Positions 16,606 to 25,612 of a stretch of DNA of 36,435 nt are shown in pieces; the stretch's first letter is position 1; each line of letters opens with the position of its first letter. The notes under the pieces are model-generated. The model was not told where the DNA came from and did not search any database. It saw only the letters and a program-made list of their open reading frames with translations. Source of the DNA: Clostridia bacterium. Its GTDB lineage: Bacteria > Bacillota > Clostridia > Oscillospirales > CAG-272. Location of the stretch: assembly GCA_017504995.1 (NCBI GenBank), contig JAFVQC010000008.1, positions 1 through 36,435 on the forward strand, written 5' to 3'. The translations under genes were made by a program, and so were the position numbers.

Positions 16606-16971
16606 CCACCAGCAGTGCTGGTGGTTCCAAAAAGCTTTAGCTTTGCCCAGTTTATTTATCCGAGCGAAGCGAGGAATCAAGTAGCCTTCCCCAGCGGGGT
16701 CCTGCCACAAGTGGCGTCGAGTTTTGCAAGCAAAACATCGAGGGGGATCGTTTGCGGTGGATGAGGAGAATGGGAACTTGATACACAAACGGCGATCTCC
16801 TCATCCGTCGGCTTCGCCGCCACCTTCCCCACTGGGGAAGGCTTAAAGTTAGTTGCCACATCTGTGGCGGTAGGGCGACTGCCGCAAGTGGCAGAAAATT
16901 CGACGAGTCTATAGGCTCAGCGAGTGGAATGCCCCAAGGGGGCTTGTGCAAGCCACCAGCACGGCTGGTGG
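16606..16971. repeat. Palindrome island, about twelve short hairpins bounded by the same palindrome
   Basis: A 366-base non-coding block begins and ends with CCACCAGC-N3-GCTGGTGG (16606-16624 and 16953-16971). Inside are AAAGCT-AGCTTT (16631-16644), CCCC-GGGG (16689-16699), GCCAC-GTGGC (16704-16715), GTTTTGC-GCAAAAC (16721-16736), ATGAGGAGA pairing with TCTCCTCAT (16761-16769 with 16796-16804), CGGC-GCCG (16809-16819), CCTTCCCC-GGGGAAGG (16823-16841), GCCACA-TGTGGC (16855-16868), CTGCCGC-GTGGCAG (16879-16894), and GCCCC-GGGGC (16931-16943). Loops are mostly 2-3 bases. I recall similar blocks between genes in gut Clostridia; the mechanism is unknown to me. No credible coding frame lies here. 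Confidence 0.8.
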
Positions 16972-16988
16972 TCATGACTCATGGATTG

Positions 16989-17759
16989 TTATAGCTGCTT
17001 TCGGTTGAAGGTCGGTACGCTTACGGCAAAGCAGACAAGACTTGCGATCACCGTTATCATTATGGCGGCGGTATAGGCCTTTGCTTCTGCCACTCCGTAA
17101 ATCAAGGAATGACCGTCCATCAATCTCGTAGGCAGATATTCGTTTACCTTGGGCAATAACCCAACGACGTAAGATATCAGAACGATCGCTCCCGTTCCGA
17201 TCAGCACGCCCGTATTGGAACGTGTAAGCGTGGAAAACAAAATCATCAAGGAAATAACGAATACGCCGAACAACCACCAACACACAACCGAAAAAATGAG
17301 ATTCCGTGCTACCTGATTATCCCAAAAATAGGAATTATAAAGATATGTGATTCCAAAGCAGAGCCAATAACCGAACGACCAAATAGCAGTAAGAATACCC
17401 GCTTTTGCCACAACGACCTTGAAGCGTTCAAGTCCTTTCGTTAAGGACAGTACGAGAGTACCCGAGCTATATTCTTTGGTAAAAATCGCACCTTGAAGCA
17501 AAACGAAGGCAATCAACCCGATAGGCAGGTTCTTAAAGAATTGCACCCAAGAATCCATTGCGCTGACGGGTACGTCCGTTACGGTCATGCCGCTTTGGGC
17601 GAGTGAATCCGCCATCATCTCCAAGAGCCACGGTGTCAGCTTGGCGATTGCGGGATTCATAATACCAAGCAGAACGAACAGTGCGAGTGTGATCAACAGC
17701 CTACCCGAACGAAGCTGCTCCAACCATTCTTTTTTTACAAAGGCAACCGTAGCTTTCAT
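16989..17759 (-). CDS. ABC-2 type transporter permease
   Basis: The 256-residue protein opens MKATVAFVKKEWLEQLRSGRLL, typical for ABC-2 permeases, and has about six membrane helices (for example 23-40, 82-90, 120-135, 150-175, 183-205, 228-245). Its ATG overlaps the last four bases of the ATPase gene upstream (17756-17759), so the two are translationally coupled and form one exporter. The substrate is unknown; MerR-controlled systems of this kind often export antimicrobials, but nothing in the sequence shows that here. The palindrome island lies immediately after its stop. Confidence 0.88.
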   Translation of the reverse strand: MKATVAFVKKEWLEQLRSGRLLITLALFVLLGIMNPAIAKLTPWLLEMMADSLAQSGMTVTDVPVSAMDSWVQFFKNLPIGLIAFVLLQGAIFTKEYSSGTLVLSLTKGLERFKVVVAKAGILTAIWSFGYWLCFGITYLYNSYFWDNQVARNLIFSVVCWWLFGVFVISLMILFSTLTRSNTGVLIGTGAIVLISYVVGLLPKVNEYLPTRLMDGHSLIYGVAEAKAYTAAIMITVIASLVCFAVSVPTFNRKQL

Positions 17760-18649
17760 TTCTCCGTCACCTCCATAAATAAATCCTCAAGACTCGGTTC
17801 TAAACGCTCTGCTTTCAAGAGTGATACACCTTGATCCGCAACAAAACGCAAAACGTCGGATACAGAATATTTATCCTCCGAGAAGGTCACTTTGTTTCTG
17901 TCAATTCTTTTCATATTGGAAAACGTCCGTTCCAGAAGAAGAAGCGCCTCCTCGGTTTCGACTTCTATCATATATTCTTTGCCACGGTATCTCGTTTTGA
18001 CGTCGGATAGCTTGCCTTGAATATTCACCACTCCATTCTTCAGAAAAGCAATATCCGTGCAAATTCGCTCCACGTCCGAGAGAATATGCGTGGAAAACAA
18101 GACCGTCGTTTGTTCTCTTGCCGCCAAAAGAATATCCAGTATTTCTTTTCTGCCCACGGGATCAAGCGCCGAGGTCGGCTCGTCACAAATGAGTAGCTTC
18201 GGGCGATTGAGAAGCGCCTGCGCGATACCCAACCGTTGCTTCATGCCTCTGGAAAAGCCCTTGATCCGATGGGGTTCATCAGCAAGCCCGACGAGAGCAA
18301 GCAGCTCCCTTGCGCGCGCCTCGTTCTCCCCACGGCGCATTCCGCCAAGCTCCCCACAAAACCGCAGATATTCCTTCGCCGTCATAAAGGAATAGAATTC
18401 GGGCACGTCGGGAAGATAGCCGATATAACGGGCGGTCTGTCCGTAAACGACCTTCTCTCCGTTCACCGCAATTTCACCCGAATCGGCTTTCAATAGCCCG
18501 AGAACGGTTTTCATCGTGGTGGTTTTCCCTGCGCCGTTCGTCCCGATAAAGCCGTAAATACTATGCTTCGGCACGGACAAAGTAAGTCCTCTCAAGACCT
18601 CCTTATCGCCAAAGCTCTTACAAAGATCGGTAATGCGCAGCATATCCAT
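17756..18649 (-). CDS. ABC transporter ATP-binding protein
   Basis: The 297-residue ATPase has Walker A GTNGAGKT (residues 36-43), signature FSRGMKQRL (132-140), Walker B LLICDEP (152-158) and a C-terminal extension of about 80 residues seen in the drug/antimicrobial exporter class. The ATG at 18649 is chosen because AAGGAGGATT stands upstream and its A is the last base of the upstream gene's TGA. The in-frame ATG at 18730 lies inside the upstream gene. It powers the permease encoded next. Confidence 0.92.
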   Translation of the reverse strand: MDMLRITDLCKSFGDKEVLRGLTLSVPKHSIYGFIGTNGAGKTTTMKTVLGLLKADSGEIAVNGEKVVYGQTARYIGYLPDVPEFYSFMTAKEYLRFCGELGGMRRGENEARARELLALVGLADEPHRIKGFSRGMKQRLGIAQALLNRPKLLICDEPTSALDPVGRKEILDILLAAREQTTVLFSTHILSDVERICTDIAFLKNGVVNIQGKLSDVKTRYRGKEYMIEVETEEALLLLERTFSNMKRIDRNKVTFSEDKYSVSDVLRFVADQGVSLLKAERLEPSLEDLFMEVTEK

Positions 18650-18855
18650 CAGGAATCCTCCTTGCCGAAAAGGAAGTATAGGATCGGACCGATAAAGGTA
18701 TTCATCAAAACAATCGCAAGCACGACCCAAAGGGCGCGACTCCCTCTTTTGTATGCCGAATGCGTGAAAATATGAAAGAGTGTATATCCAAGCACCGCAA
18801 GCTCCGCAAGGATCAGAGGAATAAGAAACGGAAGGAATTCCATCAGCTTATCCAT
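18649..18855 (-). CDS. Small two-helix membrane protein (PLDc_N-like)
   Basis: The 68-residue protein has two membrane helices (about 6-30 and 42-62) separated by a basic loop (HSAYKRGSRALW), and ends in FLFGKEDS. The pattern resembles the PLDc_N 'phospholipase D N-terminal' segment (WxxxIxxxPxxGPILYxLFG). It overlaps the merR stop by eight bases and the ATPase start by one, so it is clearly part of the operon. It may be an accessory subunit of the exporter; that is inference. Confidence 0.78.
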   Translation of the reverse strand: MDKLMEFLPFLIPLILAELAVLGYTLFHIFTHSAYKRGSRALWVVLAIVLMNTFIGPILYFLFGKEDS

Positions 18856-19585
18856 TGTTTTCCCCCCCTTTTTCCGCGTACACCTCCACGCAAAGCCCCC
18901 GTCGCCCGCACTTGGGGCAGGTCAAGCGTCGCATCTTGGGGGTATGGTACGCCCAGAACATTTCCTTGAAGCGGGGTCTGAAAATCTCGTGACATTCGGG
19001 GCAGATATAAGCAACGTGCCGATAATAATAAACCGACACGGCGATTCCCCACGGAATTGCCACGCACGCCCATATTACGAACAACCACCAAAGACCGTTC
19101 GTGATCCACAGAACGATGGACGTCCATTGCAGCGCGGTCACGGGAATTCCCGTAAGCACCATCGTCCACCGCATTTTTGAGAGTTTATTCTTTTGTTTCA
19201 TCACGTGCGCTATATCACCGATGGATTCAACGGAAAACGTCTCAATTTCTTTGAGTTCTCGCTTGATCCCCTCAATCAAGTCAAGCTTTGCTTGCCGTTC
19301 GGACAGCTCCTCGCGAAGCGTCTGCTCCTGTTGCTCCAGCAAAATTGAAATGATGCTTTGGGGATTTTCTTCCGCGAACAGCGCAGAAATACTATTGATG
19401 GGAAGTCCCGCTTCGCGCAGAAAACAGATGATCCGCATCCGCTTCAGGTCGTCCTCCGTATAGAGTCGTCGTCCGCCCTCGGAAAGCTCGCTGGGCAAAA
19501 GAATCCCTCTCTCATCATAGTATTGAACGGTTCTGACCGATACGCCACAGAGCTTTGCGACCTCTCCCGTCGTATATTTTGACAT
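18848..19585 (-). CDS. MerR family regulator with membrane helices and zinc ribbon
   Basis: The 245-residue protein has a MerR winged helix (residues 3-72: TTGEVAKLCGVSVRTVQYYDERGIL), a coiled-coil segment (about 80-135), two membrane helices (about 141-160 and 165-188) and a C-terminal CxxC...CxxC zinc ribbon (C195, C198, C223, C226). Ordinary MerR proteins end after the coiled coil. This one would keep its DNA-binding head in the cytosol while being membrane-anchored. It heads an operon whose genes all overlap, with a 19-base-spacer promoter of the MerR type, so it probably autoregulates the exporter. Confidence 0.85.
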   Translation of the reverse strand: MSKYTTGEVAKLCGVSVRTVQYYDERGILLPSELSEGGRRLYTEDDLKRMRIICFLREAGLPINSISALFAEENPQSIISILLEQQEQTLREELSERQAKLDLIEGIKRELKEIETFSVESIGDIAHVMKQKNKLSKMRWTMVLTGIPVTALQWTSIVLWITNGLWWLFVIWACVAIPWGIAVSVYYYRHVAYICPECHEIFRPRFKEMFWAYHTPKMRRLTCPKCGRRGLCVEVYAEKGGENNG

Positions 19586-19608
19586 AGCTTTTCACCTCCT
19601 CGTTCCCT

Positions 19609-19639
19609 ATTATACAGCATTACGCGGCGTTACGAGCAA
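19609..19639 (-). promoter_or_regulatory. MerR-type promoter with 19-base spacer
   Basis: Read on the minus strand, TTGCTC (19639-19634) and TATAAT (19614-19609) are separated by 19 bases, the long spacer that MerR activators correct by distorting DNA. The spacer carries an imperfect dyad (TAACGC-C-GCGTAA). It lies 24 bases before the merR start. Confidence 0.7.
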
Positions 19640-19687
19640 TACCTTACGCAAGGGAATGAAGCAATTTTTTATAAAAAGTTCGTTTTT

Positions 19688-20014
19688 TCAAAAAACAAAC
19701 TGCACCAGCAGCATATAGCAGACCGTTCCTGCCACGATGCTGATCAAGGTATTTCGTTTCCAAAGATACAAAGCGCCCACCACAAGGCAAGCGATCAGCT
19801 CGGGGAGAAAGCCGCCGAAGGTCGAAAATTGAACTTCTTTCAGGCAGTAAACCACAAGCATTCCCATGACTGCGAAGGGCAGAAGCCGACCCAGCTTTTC
19901 GATGAGACGCGGCGTTTTCCCGCTTTTCCGAAAAACGAGGAAGGGCAAAAAACGAAGCAACGCGGTAACGAGGGCGATCACGCCGACGGTCAACCACACA
20001 CGTGTGTCAAGCAT
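19688..20014 (-). CDS. azlD: Branched-chain amino acid exporter, small subunit (AzlD family)
   Basis: The 108-residue protein has four membrane helices and the AzlD pattern (ALVTALLRFLPFLVF, then LLPFAVMGMLVVYCLKE). AzlC and AzlD act together in export of branched-chain amino acids and analogues. The start overlaps the azlC stop by eight bases (20007-20014), so translation is coupled. The gene ends near the merR promoter region, which is transcribed in the same direction. Confidence 0.88.
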   Translation of the reverse strand: MLDTRVWLTVGVIALVTALLRFLPFLVFRKSGKTPRLIEKLGRLLPFAVMGMLVVYCLKEVQFSTFGGFLPELIACLVVGALYLWKRNTLISIVAGTVCYMLLVQFVF

Positions 20015-20690
20015 GCTCCCCCTCCTCCCGATACAAGCAAAGCGTCAAGGCAATTCCCAACATGGCGGGGATCAAAAAGCGTTCCGCGCCGAAGATCAGC
20101 AGGCACGACGCCGAGATCCCCACCCCAAGCAGGGCGGGCGCGTGCTTTTTTGTGCTGAGCCATTGCTCTAAAAATACCGTCAGAAACAGGGCGGTCAAGG
20201 CAAAGTCGATGCCTTCGCTTGGGAAGCGAATCAGCGAGCCGATCACCGCCCCCAATACCGTTCCCAAGACCCAATAAATCTGGTTGAAGAGCGACACGAA
20301 AAAGCAATAATTTTTCCTTTGTGATTCCTCCACACAGGAAAGATCACCGCAAACCAAGGAATAGGTCTCATCGGTCAGGGCGAAAATCAGGTAGGGCTTT
20401 CTTACTCCCATCTCACGATAGCGCTCCAGCATGGATACACCGTAAAACAAATGTCTCGCGTTGACCATCAGGGTGGTAAGCGCCACCGTCCACAGAGATG
20501 CGCCCCCCGTCAAAAGTCCAACCGCTACGTATTGCATCGCCCCCGCATAGATCAGCGCGCTCATAAGGAAGGCAACGAGGATTCCATAGCCCGCCGAACG
20601 AAGAACGATGCCAAAGCCGAAGCCAAGCACCAGATACCCCGTCAACACGGGAACGGTATCCCGAAGGGCAAGCCCCACCGTTTTTCTCAT
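20007..20690 (-). CDS. azlC: Branched-chain amino acid exporter, large subunit (AzlC family)
   Basis: The 227-residue protein has five to six membrane helices and AzlC signatures (GYLVLGFGFGIVL, SALIYAGAMQYVAVGLL, NARHLFYGVSM). The start at 20690 (MRKTVGLALRD) is chosen over ATGs at 20756 and 20726 because AAAGGGAAACG lies upstream and the protein then begins at the family's usual place. azlD follows with an overlap. A TTGAAA/TATAAT promoter lies 38 bases upstream. Confidence 0.9.
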   Translation of the reverse strand: MRKTVGLALRDTVPVLTGYLVLGFGFGIVLRSAGYGILVAFLMSALIYAGAMQYVAVGLLTGGASLWTVALTTLMVNARHLFYGVSMLERYREMGVRKPYLIFALTDETYSLVCGDLSCVEESQRKNYCFFVSLFNQIYWVLGTVLGAVIGSLIRFPSEGIDFALTALFLTVFLEQWLSTKKHAPALLGVGISASCLLIFGAERFLIPAMLGIALTLCLYREEGEHA

Positions 20691-20727
20691 ATCGTTTCCC
20701 TTTCCAGTTTGTTTCCATTTTTGCATT

Positions 20728-20756
20728 ATTATACCATAAGCACCCCCTTTTTTCAA
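20728..20756 (-). promoter_or_regulatory. Promoter of azlCD
   Basis: On the minus strand TTGAAA (20756-20751) and TATAAT (20733-20728) are separated by 17 bases, upstream of the azlC start at 20690. Confidence 0.75.
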
Positions 20757-20820
20757 TATTTTTTATAAAAAACCTGCTTTTTTGACACAAAAATCGTAAA
20801 ACCTCCCGATACAATTCAAC

Positions 20821-20849
20821 TTGACTTTTTTGTGGTTTTGTGATATAAT
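20821..20849 (+). promoter_or_regulatory. Promoter of hppA
   Basis: TTGACT (20821-20826) and TATAAT (20844-20849) are separated by 17 bases, 55 bases before the hppA ATG. It runs divergently from the azlCD promoter. Confidence 0.8.
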
Positions 20850-20904
20850 TATAAATTGTCATAAGATATATTTTGGTTCAAAAAATTGATTTGGAGGAGT
20901 TCTT

Positions 20905-22989
20905 ATGGAAAAACTTTTGGTTGTTTTTACCTTTGCAGGCGCAATTTTGGCATTACTTTTCGCGCTGATCAATGCGAAAATCGTGCTGAAGTTCTCGGAA
21001 GGAACCGATCGAATGAAAAAGATTTCCGCTTCCATTCGAAAGGGCGCAAGCGCGTTCCTGAAACGGCAGTATAAGATCGTACTGATCTTTTTCGGTGTGA
21101 TGTTCGTCCTGCTTGGCGCGATGGCGATCTTCGGATTGCTCTCACCCTTCGTTCCCTTCGCTTTTGTCACGGGCGGCTTCTTTTCCGCGCTTTCGGGCTA
21201 TATCGGTATGAAGATCGCAACCCTATCCAACGCAAGAACCGCCAATGCGTGTCAGAAGGATCTGAACCGCGGACTGCGGGTCGCCTTCAGCGCGGGAAGC
21301 GTCATGGGCTTTACCGTGGTGGGACTTGGTCTGTTGGACATTTCACTTTGGTTCTTTCTCTTGAAATTCGTATTCAAGCTGACGCCCGCCGCCATCACGG
21401 GCGCGATGCTGACCTTCGGTATGGGCGCGTCCTCTATGGCGCTGTTCGCGCGCGTGGGCGGCGGTATCTTTACCAAGGCGGCTGACGTTGGCGCAGACCT
21501 TGTGGGTAAGGTCGAAGCGGGCATTCCCGAGGACGATCCCCGTAACCCTGCCGTGATCGCCGACAACGTAGGCGATAACGTGGGCGACGTTGCGGGTATG
21601 GGCGCGGATCTTTACGAATCCTACGTCGGCTCGGTCATCTCGGCTTGCGCCCTTGGCGTTTCCGCCTTCGGCACGCTCTCTGCCATGGCGCTCCCCATGT
21701 TGATCGCCACAGTCGGCGTTCTCTGCTCGATCTTTGGTACGTTCCTCGTTCGAACCAAAGAGGGCGCGTCTCAAAAGCAACTGCTTGGCGCGCTTTCCCG
21801 CGGAACGAATTTGTCCGCGATCCTCATTGCCCTCTGCGCCTTCCCTCTCGTGTACTTCGTGCTCGGGAAGGAAAACTGGACGATCTATTTCGCCATTCTC
21901 GCCGGTCTTGTAGCGGGCGTGCTGATCGGTCAAGCTACCGAGTATTTTACTTCGGACAGCTATAAACCCACCCGTAATCTGGCAAAAACCTCCGAGACGG
22001 GAACGGCTACCATCATCATCGGCGGTCTTTCGGTGGGTATGCTTTCCACCCTGATCCCCATCGTGATCGTTGCGATCTGCGTTCTCGTTTCCTACTTCGT
22101 ATCGGGCGGCGCGCAAAGCACCACCTTGGGTCTGTACGGCATTGCGCTGGCGGCTGTCGGTATGCTCTCCACCCTTGGCATCACGCTTGCCACGGATGCC
22201 TACGGTCCCGTGGCGGACAACGCAGGCGGTATCGCCGAAATGGCGGGCATGGACGCTCAGGTCAGAGAACGGACCGACGCGCTGGATTCCCTCGGCAACA
22301 CCACCGCCGCAACGGGCAAGGGCTTTGCCATCGGCTCTGCCGCGCTGACCGCGCTTGCTCTGATGGCGTCTTATATCGACAAGGTCAAAACCATTGACGG
22401 TGGCATCGAAAAGATCGCCGATCTGAACGTCACCAACCCCACCGTTTTGGTCGGTCTGTTTGTGGGCGCATGCCTTCCCTTTGTATTCGCCGCGCTGACC
22501 ATGAACTCCGTTGGACGCGCCGCGCAAAGCGTGGTCAAGGAGGTTCGCCGTCAGTTCCGCGAAATCGCGGGGTTGATGGATGGCAAGGCAGATCCCGACT
22601 ACGCAAGCTGCGTGGATCTCTGTACCAAAGCCAGCCTACGAGAAATGATCCTTCCCACCGTAGTTGCCGTTCTCGTCCCCGTCGTGGTAGGACTGATTCT
22701 CGGTTGCGCGGGCGTGGTCGGTATGCTGGCAGGCGCGACTGCCTCTGGATTTTTGATGGCTGTCTTTATGTCTAACGCGGGAGGCGCGTGGGATAACGCC
22801 AAGAAGTATATTGAAAGCGGCGTACACGGCGGTAAGGGCTCGGATTGCCATAAGGCGGCTGTGGTGGGCGACACCGTAGGCGACCCCTTCAAGGACACCT
22901 CGGGTCCCGCGATCAACATTCTGATCAAGCTGCTCTCCATGGTTTCCATCGTCTTTGCGGCAATCGTAGTTAATTTCTCGATTCTTTAA
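20905..22989 (+). CDS. hppA: Membrane-bound, ion-pumping pyrophosphatase
   Basis: This integral membrane enzyme couples pyrophosphate hydrolysis to pumping of H+ or Na+. The 694-residue protein has the pyrophosphate-binding loops [19 protein letters not shown] (from D194) and [19 protein letters not shown], and the C-terminal [13 protein letters not shown]. At the potassium determinant it reads [10 protein letters not shown] (A468, G471), as in the K+-dependent class; the K+-independent class has lysine there. Whether it pumps sodium or protons cannot be settled by eye. The ATG follows TTGGAGGAG. Its last 21 codons and its terminator recur at 28180-28296. Confidence 0.95.
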   Translation: MEKLLVVFTFAGAILALLFALINAKIVLKFSEGTDRMKKISASIRKGASAFLKRQYKIVLIFFGVMFVLLGAMAIFGLLSPFVPFAFVTGGFFSALSGYIGMKIATLSNARTANACQKDLNRGLRVAFSAGSVMGFTVVGLGLLDISLWFFLLKFVFKLTPAAITGAMLTFGMGASSMALFARVGGGIFTKAADVGADLVGKVEAGIPEDDPRNPAVIADNVGDNVGDVAGMGADLYESYVGSVISACALGVSAFGTLSAMALPMLIATVGVLCSIFGTFLVRTKEGASQKQLLGALSRGTNLSAILIALCAFPLVYFVLGKENWTIYFAILAGLVAGVLIGQATEYFTSDSYKPTRNLAKTSETGTATIIIGGLSVGMLSTLIPIVIVAICVLVSYFVSGGAQSTTLGLYGIALAAVGMLSTLGITLATDAYGPVADNAGGIAEMAGMDAQVRERTDALDSLGNTTAATGKGFAIGSAALTALALMASYIDKVKTIDGGIEKIADLNVTNPTVLVGLFVGACLPFVFAALTMNSVGRAAQSVVKEVRRQFREIAGLMDGKADPDYASCVDLCTKASLREMILPTVVAVLVPVVVGLILGCAGVVGMLAGATASGFLMAVFMSNAGGAWDNAKKYIESGVHGGKGSDCHKAAVVGDTVGDPFKDTSGPAINILIKLLSMVSIVFAAIVVNFSIL

Positions 22990-22993
22990 CATC

Positions 22994-23042
22994 AAAACAG
23001 CGTAGCTGTGAGAGAGGTCTCTCTTAGCTACGCTGTTTTTTT
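22994..23042 (+). terminator. Terminator of hppA (copy 1)
   Basis: AAAACAGCGTAGCT (22994-23007) pairs with AGCTACGCTGTTTT (23026-23039), with GAGAGA/TCTCTC extending the stem inside, followed by a T-run. The symmetrical A and T runs may let it stop the convergent solute-binding gene too. Confidence 0.9.
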
Positions 23043-23139
23043 GATCTCGGCAAGGCAATGAGAACCGTCCTTTTCGGCCTCGTTCTTTTATGAGAAACGA
23101 TTCCTCCGCCTCAAATTTTAAAAATGTAACCAAATACTA

Positions 23140-24663
23140 TTATTGGTCGGGAAGCTCCTGAAGCTTCGCGTTGATCGCGGCAACCAAATCCTTCAAGTCT
23201 TGCTCGTACGAATCTACGATATTGGTCCAGTCGGTACGTCCTGCATTCAATCTTCCCTCAAACTGAGCGACGAGAACAGAGCCTTGACCGCCACGCTTCA
23301 AGGACTCCGCGAAGATCCGTCCGAGGTCGAAGGTCTGAGAATCCACGATCATTTCCCACATTTCCGTAACGTCGCTGTCACCCTGAGCGAAACGAGCCTT
23401 CATGGTATTCTCAAAGATCGCGATTCTCGTGGTGTCGTAGGACCACTGCGCCAAACATTGCAGGAAGGAAGCGGCAATATGAGCATTTGCCGAGCCAGAC
23501 GCTACGATGTAGTTGGTATAGGGATTGGAGTGATAGGAGTGATATCCTTCCTGTGCCGCGTCGTATTTTGGAACGGGAAGCGCGGCGTAGTTCAGATCGT
23601 CGGTGTGATAGTGCTTCAGGTAAGCGTGCGAAGCAGGGGCAAGGCTGAACAGATGTAAGCCTGCCGCAAAGTTGTCTCTCGTCATAGTGTAGTCGCCAGC
23701 GAAGTGGTGGCAGAAGCCGTTATCGAAAAGAGGGTCAACAACATCCTTCAAAAGTTTCTCGATGGAGTCTACATCCGTGTAGTCCTCGGACACATACAAG
23801 CCGTTTTCGTCCGATTCCAGAAGGCTGTAGCCCGCGCCTGCGTAGAAGTTAATCGTTAGATTATTATACGTACCCAGACCGTAGGTATCCAGTTTGGTAC
23901 GTCCTCCCGAGTTATCCGAATCTCTCCAGATACCCTCCGTCAGCTTGAACATTGCGTCGTAGGTCCATTTGCCTTCTCTGACGAGATCGTAAATGTCCTC
24001 CTCATCGTACAGCTCCTGAATCTTTTGATTAATTTGCCATTTGTCTACCATATCCAGATTAACGTAGACCAAAGAGGTCATAAAGATCAGGTTGGTGGAA
24101 ATGTCACCCGTACAGAAGTACAGCTTGTCATACATCGTGACCTGATCGATCAGGTCCGAGGGCCAGCAGGGCTCGGCGAAGTCCATGGTATCGTAGGAAA
24201 GTAGATTCTTACAAATACCCTGTGTCGTCAAAGTCGCGGCGTTCATGGAATAGCACGCAATGACGTCGTAGCCGCCCGTCTGGTTGGCTGTGGTAGCGCT
24301 CTGAATAAACGCTGTACCGTGGGCTTCCTCTTTCCACTCGACGTTGATGTTAAGCTGCTTTTTCGTTTCGTCCAATCTCTTATAGACGTTCTGCTCTACA
24401 ATGCCGAGCTCCGAGCTGAATTCCTGCACTTGCTCTGCGATGTTGGAAGGGAGCCAGCCGTATACGTGGATGGTTTCGCCGTTGTAGCGAACGCCGTCCA
24501 GTACGTTTTTCTCTCCCTCGTTGGGCGCGACTACGTCGCCGCCACCGGTAGTCTCTGCGGAAGTCTCTTCCTTCTTCTTACAAGCAAGAAGCATCGAGCC
24601 CAGCATGAACACGACCAAGGTAAGCGACAGTACTCTCATCCATAGCTTGGTTTGTTTTTGCAT
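23140..24663 (-). CDS. Extracellular solute-binding lipoprotein (copy 1)
   Basis: The ATG at 24663 is chosen because GAAAGG stands about ten bases upstream; the ATG at 24672 sits against that site. The 507-residue protein has a lipoprotein signal (hydrophobic core, lipobox LLAC with the cysteine at 28), a Lys/Glu/Thr-rich linker, and a two-lobed family-1-type binding protein body. It is the third gene of the GH32-kinase operon, immediately after the kinase stop, which suggests that it binds a fructose-containing sugar. No permease or transport ATPase is nearby. It is about three-quarters identical to the copy at 28393-29931. Confidence 0.85.
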   Translation of the reverse strand: MQKQTKLWMRVLSLTLVVFMLGSMLLACKKKEETSAETTGGGDVVAPNEGEKNVLDGVRYNGETIHVYGWLPSNIAEQVQEFSSELGIVEQNVYKRLDETKKQLNINVEWKEEAHGTAFIQSATTANQTGGYDVIACYSMNAATLTTQGICKNLLSYDTMDFAEPCWPSDLIDQVTMYDKLYFCTGDISTNLIFMTSLVYVNLDMVDKWQINQKIQELYDEEDIYDLVREGKWTYDAMFKLTEGIWRDSDNSGGRTKLDTYGLGTYNNLTINFYAGAGYSLLESDENGLYVSEDYTDVDSIEKLLKDVVDPLFDNGFCHHFAGDYTMTRDNFAAGLHLFSLAPASHAYLKHYHTDDLNYAALPVPKYDAAQEGYHSYHSNPYTNYIVASGSANAHIAASFLQCLAQWSYDTTRIAIFENTMKARFAQGDSDVTEMWEMIVDSQTFDLGRIFAESLKRGGQGSVLVAQFEGRLNAGRTDWTNIVDSYEQDLKDLVAAINAKLQELPDQ

Positions 24664-24678
24664 AATAAACATTCCTTT

Positions 24679-25611
24679 CTAAATATTTTTTATTTTTTCA
24701 TAATTTGCGAGACCTTGCTTTTTTTCATCCGATAAAAGCTTATTGATAAATTCCTTAGCAGTTGAAGGAATGGCACCCTTGTGGGACACAACAAAAGCAC
24801 TGATTTTAGCTGATAACCTAAGCGCGTAAGGTATGTCTTTCGTTTTATTATACAGTGTCAAAAAGCTTGCACCAAAGCTGTCTCCGGCTCCAACGGTTGA
24901 TACAACGGGAACTGGTTCTGCGGGACAATAATGCGTTTGACCGCTTAGGCGATCATAGCAAAAACTCCCCTTTTCTCCGCAGGTAATTAACAACAGTTTA
25001 ATTTGAGGATATTTTTCAGCAATAAACGCGACCGCTTCCTGCAAATCAAGAATGGAATGAAACAGCGTTTGCGTAATCAAAGGCAATTCTTCGTCGCTGA
25101 TTTTTACGATCGTTGCATTGGAAAGACAGAAAACAATACTTTCTTTTGAGTAAAATGGAGAACGAATGTTCAAATCGGTATATATTTCCGAAAAAACGTT
25201 GCTCGCTAATATACTTTTTAATTTTTGTCTGTTATGCTCCTCGCGCAACGCAAGCGTTCCAAAGGCAATCGTGTCAAAAGCTACGGGTAATTTATTCGGC
25301 AAAAGAATACAGTCGTATGCAACGTCCTTAAGAATGTTGTAGGAGGGTACCCCGTTTTGATCGAGGGTTATGCGGCATTGACCGGTTGCTTTCCCGTCTG
25401 CGATTGAAATATATTCGGTTTTTAAGCCAAGCTCTTTGATTTGTTCAAGGGCTTTTTTCCCAAGCTCATCCGCGCCCACCGATGAAACCAACCATGCAGT
25501 ACTTCCCAGCATAGCGGCATACGCGGCAAAATTCAACGGCGCGCCACCCAACGTCTGCTTGTTTTCACTATATACGTCCCAAATAATCTCGCCAAAGGAA
25601 AGCAACTTCAT
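24679..25611 (-). CDS. PfkB family carbohydrate kinase, probable fructokinase
   Basis: The 310-residue protein opens MKLLSFGEIIWDVY, has the substrate motif GGAPLNFAAYAAMLG (residues 22-36) and the ATP/anion-hole motif GAGDSFGASF (241-250, catalytic base D244). The pattern fits fructokinases that make fructose-6-phosphate. Its ATG follows the GH32 stop by one base, with GGGGGGAT inside the end of GH32, so they are translationally coupled. The stop TAG overlaps the ribosome site of the lipoprotein gene. Codons are AT-richer than in the lipoprotein genes. Confidence 0.88.
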   Translation of the reverse strand: MKLLSFGEIIWDVYSENKQTLGGAPLNFAAYAAMLGSTAWLVSSVGADELGKKALEQIKELGLKTEYISIADGKATGQCRITLDQNGVPSYNILKDVAYDCILLPNKLPVAFDTIAFGTLALREEHNRQKLKSILASNVFSEIYTDLNIRSPFYSKESIVFCLSNATIVKISDEELPLITQTLFHSILDLQEAVAFIAEKYPQIKLLLITCGEKGSFCYDRLSGQTHYCPAEPVPVVSTVGAGDSFGASFLTLYNKTKDIPYALRLSAKISAFVVSHKGAIPSTAKEFINKLLSDEKKQGLANYEKIKNI

Positions 25612-25612
25612 T

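Larger units (their letters stand above)
22927..24682. repeat. Long direct repeat, copy 1 (hppA 3' end, terminator, solute-binding gene)
   Basis: This segment matches 28180-29952 from the last 21 codons of hppA through the terminator, the spacer and the whole convergent solute-binding lipoprotein gene, up to the shared leader read TTAGAAAGGAATG on the minus strand. Similarity is high at the ends and in a 110-base patch, lower in the middle of the lipoprotein gene. Confidence 0.85.

Noticed and set aside
16606..16971. CRISPR array
   Set aside because: There is no constant repeat with unique spacers; the block is a set of different palindromes with tiny loops, and no cas genes are near.
21343..22527. 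394-codon minus-strand open frame inside hppA
   Set aside because: Antisense shadow of hppA; low-complexity His/Arg/Gly-rich product without a family pattern.
24663..24672. Upstream ATG of the first solute-binding lipoprotein
   Set aside because: It touches the ribosome site directly; the ATG three codons later has proper spacing in both paralogues.
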